Below are positions 33,753 through 37,124 of a DNA stretch of 37,124 bases, one piece after another. Positions within the stretch are counted from its first letter, which is position 1. Every line of letters starts with the position of its first letter. The DNA comes from an uncultured Elusimicrobia bacterium (GTDB lineage Bacteria > Elusimicrobiota > Elusimicrobia > Elusimicrobiales > Elusimicrobiaceae), in assembly GCA_947306425.1 (NCBI GenBank), contig CAMZGO010000016.1, forward strand, positions 1 through 37,124, read 5' to 3'. A model generated the notes under the pieces. It had not been told where the DNA came from and searched no databases. It saw nothing but the letters and a program-made list of their open reading frames with translations. A program made the position numbers and the translations under genes.

Positions 33753-34601
33753 ATGAAAAAATTATTTTGTTTATGTTTATTTTGCAGTTTTGCAATATCA
33801 AGTTTTGCTTTCAGCGCAGGGGACTTATTCATAAAAAACTCACGCTTTTGGCAAAATAAATTTTCGCTTGATATAATATCGGAAGAACCGGTCTTTATTG
33901 GATTTTCTTTTAACTTGACCGACCACCGCAACTTTGACAAAAAAATCTACTCTTTTAATCTTCCTTTTATGTTATCTTTCCCTTTTTTTGATTTAATTTT
34001 TGAACCGTTTATATATCCTAACACAAATAATGATGCCTGGGCCTATGGGGGAAACGTTACAATAAAAGGCCTTTTGAGAAATGATGAAATCAATAATACT
34101 TCATCCCAAGGTTATTTGAGGGCAGGTTTTGCAAACCAAAACGCGAATATAACCAGAATCGGAGGAACTAACGAAAAAGAAAATTTCAGGCAATTTGCCT
34201 TTGAAGGTGGCCTTAACTTTAATTTCCAAAACCTTTTTAACTTTGATATTAACGGTAACATTTTTACATATCCTGATGAAGTAAAAAATGTTGTGGCTTT
34301 TGGCGGTATAATGAATCAAAATGAAATTTCTAACTTAGGCACCATAGATTATGTGCTTAACTTCCCGCATTATTCAGTAGGCGGCGGTATTACATGGCTT
34401 TCTACGGAAACTGACGCAAAAACCTCTATTTCATATAAATACGTAGATTATGAGAACGATTTAAAAACCCATTCCGTTATGGTTCAAACAAAAGTTTCCC
34501 TTGAACAGCATTTAATAATGACTTTAATTTACAACCATTTGTTTGAAACGCACGGAAAAAACAGGGATTTATTCGGCATAGGCCTAAATTATTTGTTTTA
34601 G
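33753..34601 (+). CDS. Predicted outer-membrane beta-barrel protein
   Basis: The signal peptide MKKLFCLCLFCSFAISSFAF precedes alternating hydrophobic/polar strands such as FNLPFMLSFPFFDLIFEPF, FEGGLNFNFQNLF and TSISYKYVDYEND, ending in FGIGLNYLF. A terminal aromatic residue is the mark of barrels inserted by BamA. At 282 aa it may form about 10-12 strands. ATG 33753 has GAAGG six bases upstream; the ptsC-type gene ends three bases earlier. Its place next to a sugar PTS suggests an outer-membrane pore or a related envelope role, which is inference. Confidence 0.75.
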   Translation: MKKLFCLCLFCSFAISSFAFSAGDLFIKNSRFWQNKFSLDIISEEPVFIGFSFNLTDHRNFDKKIYSFNLPFMLSFPFFDLIFEPFIYPNTNNDAWAYGGNVTIKGLLRNDEINNTSSQGYLRAGFANQNANITRIGGTNEKENFRQFAFEGGLNFNFQNLFNFDINGNIFTYPDEVKNVVAFGGIMNQNEISNLGTIDYVLNFPHYSVGGGITWLSTETDAKTSISYKYVDYENDLKTHSVMVQTKVSLEQHLIMTLIYNHLFETHGKNRDLFGIGLNYLF

Positions 34602-34609
34602 GGGGAATT

Positions 34610-35395
34610 ATGGAAGAAATTAAAAAACACGCACATCATACTACAGCAGGGGATAATTCCCTTGCTAAAGATGCAGCCACAAGGGTTTTATCATTAGTAT
34701 CACATAAATTAAAAACACCGCTTTCAATTATAAACGGTTATTCGGAAACAATTTTAGCGGAATTAAAACCCGGGGAAATGTCCAATTTCAGTATAAAAGC
34801 CCTTGAAGACATAAATAAGCAAGGGGAAAAGTTAAGTATTTTAATTGATAAACTTGTCCGCTTTGCCAATATTAGTGATTTGTTACCTGAGGACTTGCAG
34901 AAAAAAGAAATAAATGTACGTAAAATATTTTCTGAAGTATCCTCAAAATGTATTTTGCGTGATGATTCAATTACAATAACGTCATCAGATAATACTATCC
35001 GCGACAGGGCACCAAATGTGGAAATTAAGTGTGACAATGATACCAAAATATATGCCGACGGGGCTTTGCTTTCTATTGCCCTTGAAGAACTTGTGGATAA
35101 TGCAATAAGGTTCAACAATAATGTTAACAAAAAATTACGCCTATTCTATTATGAAGACCAAGGCAAGGATATTTTAGCAGTTGCCGACAACGGCGTAGGA
35201 ATAAGAGAACAACATATAGGTAAAATTTTTCATAAGTTTTATCAAGTAGATGATTTTTTCACCGGACAAATAGAGGGCTGGGGGCTGGGACTTGCTTTGG
35301 TCAAACGTATTATGAATTTACACGGCGGAAACATAACTGTTCGTTCTCAATACGGGGTTGGAACGATTATCTCTTTGGTCTTTCCGAAACAATGA
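34610..35395 (+). CDS. Soluble sensor-less histidine kinase
   Basis: A 261-aa cytosolic kinase. The H-box is SHKLKTPLSIINGYSE (H32), the N-box is ALEELVDNAIRFNNN, G1 is VADNGVGI, the F-box is IFHKFYQVDDFF and G2 is GWGLGLALVKRIM. No membrane helix and no PAS/GAF sensor domain is present; only about 25 residues precede the dimerisation helix. No response regulator is in the window, so it is an orphan. Ribosome site AGGGGGA. Its stop overlaps the next gene's ATG (ATGA), a sign of tight co-production with that unknown protein. Confidence 0.92.
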   Translation: MEEIKKHAHHTTAGDNSLAKDAATRVLSLVSHKLKTPLSIINGYSETILAELKPGEMSNFSIKALEDINKQGEKLSILIDKLVRFANISDLLPEDLQKKEINVRKIFSEVSSKCILRDDSITITSSDNTIRDRAPNVEIKCDNDTKIYADGALLSIALEELVDNAIRFNNNVNKKLRLFYYEDQGKDILAVADNGVGIREQHIGKIFHKFYQVDDFFTGQIEGWGLGLALVKRIMNLHGGNITVRSQYGVGTIISLVFPKQ

Positions 35396-35868
35396 TACAG
35401 AATTTAAAAACCTTTAATTCGGATTTTGAAGAAAAAATTAAAAATTTTTCTGCTTTGGTAAAAGATTTCAAAAATCTTGAAACGCGGCTTGATAAAATTT
35501 CAGTACAAAAAAAACGTAAATTTGAAGTGCGTGATACCGATTTTGAAAAGGATTTCTGCATATTTGCTCTTGCTTTACAAAAAAGCAGTATTACGATGTA
35601 TGATTTTATACAAGAACTTCGTTTTAATTCCTTAAGAATTTTCCCAAAAGAAGACACTTTAATTTTAAAAGAATTTGCCATTTATTGCCAGGCCTGTAAC
35701 ACGCAAATAAAAAACTTTGATATAATTTTCAATACAGTGGGGAATCAAATTCAGGAAACATCTTTAAACTTAAAATGGGGGCTTATATCAATAGCGAGAA
35801 ATGACTTAGTAGCCCTAGGAAAACAATTATTATCTTTGGTTAAAGAGGTTAAAAAATATTATGAATAA
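35392..35868 (+). CDS. Helical hypothetical protein coupled to the histidine kinase
   Basis: The 158-aa protein matches no family I know. It looks wholly alpha-helical: an N-terminal coiled-coil-like part (FEEKIKNFSALVKDFKNLE), then a helical domain with cysteines in CIFAL and YCQACN, and a basic end (LVKEVKKYYE). It contains no histidine at all, so it cannot be a phosphotransfer (Hpt) domain. Overlap of four bases with the kinase gene and eight with the transporter gene points to a functional link with one or both. Confidence 0.75.
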   Translation: MIQNLKTFNSDFEEKIKNFSALVKDFKNLETRLDKISVQKKRKFEVRDTDFEKDFCIFALALQKSSITMYDFIQELRFNSLRIFPKEDTLILKEFAIYCQACNTQIKNFDIIFNTVGNQIQETSLNLKWGLISIARNDLVALGKQLLSLVKEVKKYYE

Positions 35869-36910
35869 AAAAAATATAAGTTCCGTACCAACAGGAATAA
35901 ACACCTATAATAAAATAAATACTCTTTGTTTAACTATTATTGCCGCAGTCAGCATAACCCTTGCACTTATTTACACCCGCACAATTTTGGTACCTTTGGT
36001 GATATCGGTATTTATCTTTGTTATGATTACCCCTCTTATCAGATATATAAAATATTTTACCCGTTGGCCTAAGTGGATATGTATCTTGATAGCAACAATT
36101 ATAGTATTGGTACCTTTGGTTTTGGTAATTATTTTTATAGCAAACTCTATTTCCAATTTTGCACAAGAAGCATTTACCTACCGCATCAGATTACTTGAAT
36201 TATTGAATCATTTTACCGCATTTTTAAAATCACAAAAAATACCTATACCTGATGAAATGTTAACATTTTCAAGTATCAGGGAAGTTCTTTCCGCCCCATA
36301 CTATACGAAACTATTAAGGGGGGTTGGCTCTAATGCAATGACATTTATTTCCTACTCCTTTTTAGTTTTTATCTTTCTGTTCTTTTTCTTAATAGGCAGC
36401 GGGCGTACTAAAATTACAAATAATTTAATTAAGGAGATACAAAATAAAATTTCAGCTTACTTATATATTCATATTATTATGTCTCTGATAACCGGTTTTT
36501 GTGTTTGGGTAGTATATGTTTCCTGCGGTCTTGATTTAGCTGTAATGTTCGCTGTATTAACGGTACTGCTTAATTTTATACCTAATATCGGCTCGGTAAT
36601 ATCTGTAGTATTGCCTTTGCCTATTGCTTTTTTACAATTCGGATGGGGTGTAAAATTTGTATTAATTCTGCTTTTACCTTCAATAATTCAATTCGTTTTG
36701 GGAAGTTTGATTGAGCCTAAAATTTTAGGTGAAGGCGTTGATTTACATCCCGTAACGATAATCGGTTCCTTAATTTTTTGGGGTCTTGTTTGGGGAATTC
36801 CAGGTGCATTTATGGCAGTTCCGATGACTGCGGCATTCCGTATAGTTTTAGAAAAAATTGAACCGACGCGCCCCTTTGCCGAACTCCTTGCAGGAAGATT
36901 ACCGAAGTAG
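35861..36910 (+). CDS. AI-2E/PerM-family transporter
   Basis: The 349-aa protein has the AI-2E family pattern: two early helices (about 23-60), a third at 75-100, a soluble insert (about 100-155) and a cluster of helices to the C-terminus with the diagnostic LLNFIPNIGSVISVVLPLPI and IEPKILGEGVDLHPVTII. Family members export small molecules or act as sodium/proton antiporters; AI-2 export is only one case. Last gene of the six-gene unit. No clear intrinsic terminator follows. Confidence 0.9.
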   Translation: MNKKNISSVPTGINTYNKINTLCLTIIAAVSITLALIYTRTILVPLVISVFIFVMITPLIRYIKYFTRWPKWICILIATIIVLVPLVLVIIFIANSISNFAQEAFTYRIRLLELLNHFTAFLKSQKIPIPDEMLTFSSIREVLSAPYYTKLLRGVGSNAMTFISYSFLVFIFLFFFLIGSGRTKITNNLIKEIQNKISAYLYIHIIMSLITGFCVWVVYVSCGLDLAVMFAVLTVLLNFIPNIGSVISVVLPLPIAFLQFGWGVKFVLILLLPSIIQFVLGSLIEPKILGEGVDLHPVTIIGSLIFWGLVWGIPGAFMAVPMTAAFRIVLEKIEPTRPFAELLAGRLPK

Positions 36911-36916
36911 TTATCT

Positions 36917-36960
36917 CCCTCTTACTTCGTAACCCCTCTGTTGCTCCGCGACATCTCCCC
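36917..36960. repeat. Tandem triloop-hairpin (REP-like) sequence
   Basis: CCCTC, TTAC-TTC-GTAA, CCCCTC, TGTTGC-TCC-GCGACA, TCTCCCC: two small perfect stems (one G-U pair in the second) with three-base loops, framed by C-rich linkers. The CCCTC plus TTrC-yTC-GyAA unit recurs inside the MITE-like element at 9931-9946 with a compensatory base change. The rest of the gap up to 37081 shows nothing recognisable. Confidence 0.6.
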
Positions 36961-37081
36961 AATTTTTTGAAACAACACAAAAAATTAAGGCAATTTATTC
37001 GGAAATTTTACCTTGGTTTGCTCGCCCTTATCACGTCTATTTTTTACTTACATTTGGACAGAAAGAAACAATAAAATTTTC

Positions 37082-37124
37082 GGTCTAATGGTCAAAAATG
37101 TTGCTGATTAAGTATCTTTTCCTT
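37082..37124 (+). repeat. 43-bp direct repeat, copy 2 (start of a second MITE-like element)
   Basis: Identical to 9748-9790 and cut by the window end. It is preceded by AAAATTTTC, similar to the AAATTT before copy 1. Confidence 0.95.

Noticed and set aside
35392-35868. The helical protein after the kinase as an Hpt phosphotransfer domain
   Set aside because: The protein contains no histidine.
1-37124. tRNA, rRNA, CRISPR array, integrase or toxin-antitoxin genes
   Set aside because: Reading the intergenic regions, I saw no cloverleaf-like sequence, no regularly spaced repeats and no such protein motifs.

Overview
The window is an AT-rich chromosomal stretch from a bacterium with an outer membrane. 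A TolC-type tripartite pump, a predicted outer-membrane beta-barrel and an LPS-kinase-like protein support this. The best guess is a gut-type Elusimicrobiota, close to Elusimicrobium. That rests on scattered single genes for type IV pilin-like proteins with an [17 protein letters not shown]-type N-terminus, the coding style and the overall gene set. It is a judgement from memory, not a database match. No rRNA, tRNA, CRISPR array, prophage or transposase gene is visible.

Layout. 1-5645: a truncated cysteine-rich pilin-like gene, then on the minus strand mscL and lon (overlapping ribosome-binding region) and a secreted or membrane hypothetical, then a plus-strand LPS-kinase-like gene. 5647-9738: rimP-nusA-infB, with a promoter followed by a terminator-like hairpin ahead of rimP. 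9748-10090: a gene-free, highly structured element with 35-bp imperfect terminal inverted repeats. Its left 43 bp recur exactly as the last 43 bp of the window. 10235-10766: a second pilin-like gene and a bidirectional terminator. 10784-12773 (minus): M23 endopeptidase, bactofilin and a SurA-N chaperone-like protein, a likely cell-shape/envelope unit. 12818-19207 (minus): a tetR-tolC-MFP-RND efflux operon with a palindromic operator candidate. 19230-23827 (minus): PIN/TRAM protein, ispD, ispF, a lipoprotein, cysS and a third pilin-like gene. 23972-29738 (plus): a DUF885-like protein that has lost its metal-binding motif, a MATE transporter, a membrane hypothetical and a stand-alone glutamate formimidoyltransferase gene. 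29822-36910 (plus): a tight six-gene unit that opens with a complete PTS in two polypeptides (EIIA-HPr-EI fusion and a GlcNAc/glucose-type IICB), followed by an outer-membrane barrel, a soluble histidine kinase, a histidine-free helical protein and an AI-2E/PerM transporter. 36911-37124: small triloop hairpins and the start of a second repeat element.

How the genes work together. Most of the window is housekeeping: proteolysis, translation initiation, isoprenoid precursors, Cys-tRNA charging. The least ordinary parts are the structured repeat and its hairpin motif shared with 36.9 kb, a CIRCE-like operator on the lon promoter, an attenuator-like leader ahead of nusA, three genes whose start codon lies exactly six bases after a -10 box (probable leaderless mRNAs), the putative pseudo-peptidase, and the PTS operon that carries an orphan kinase. 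No single locus proves a wholly new system. The PTS/kinase operon and the structured repeat are the best candidates.
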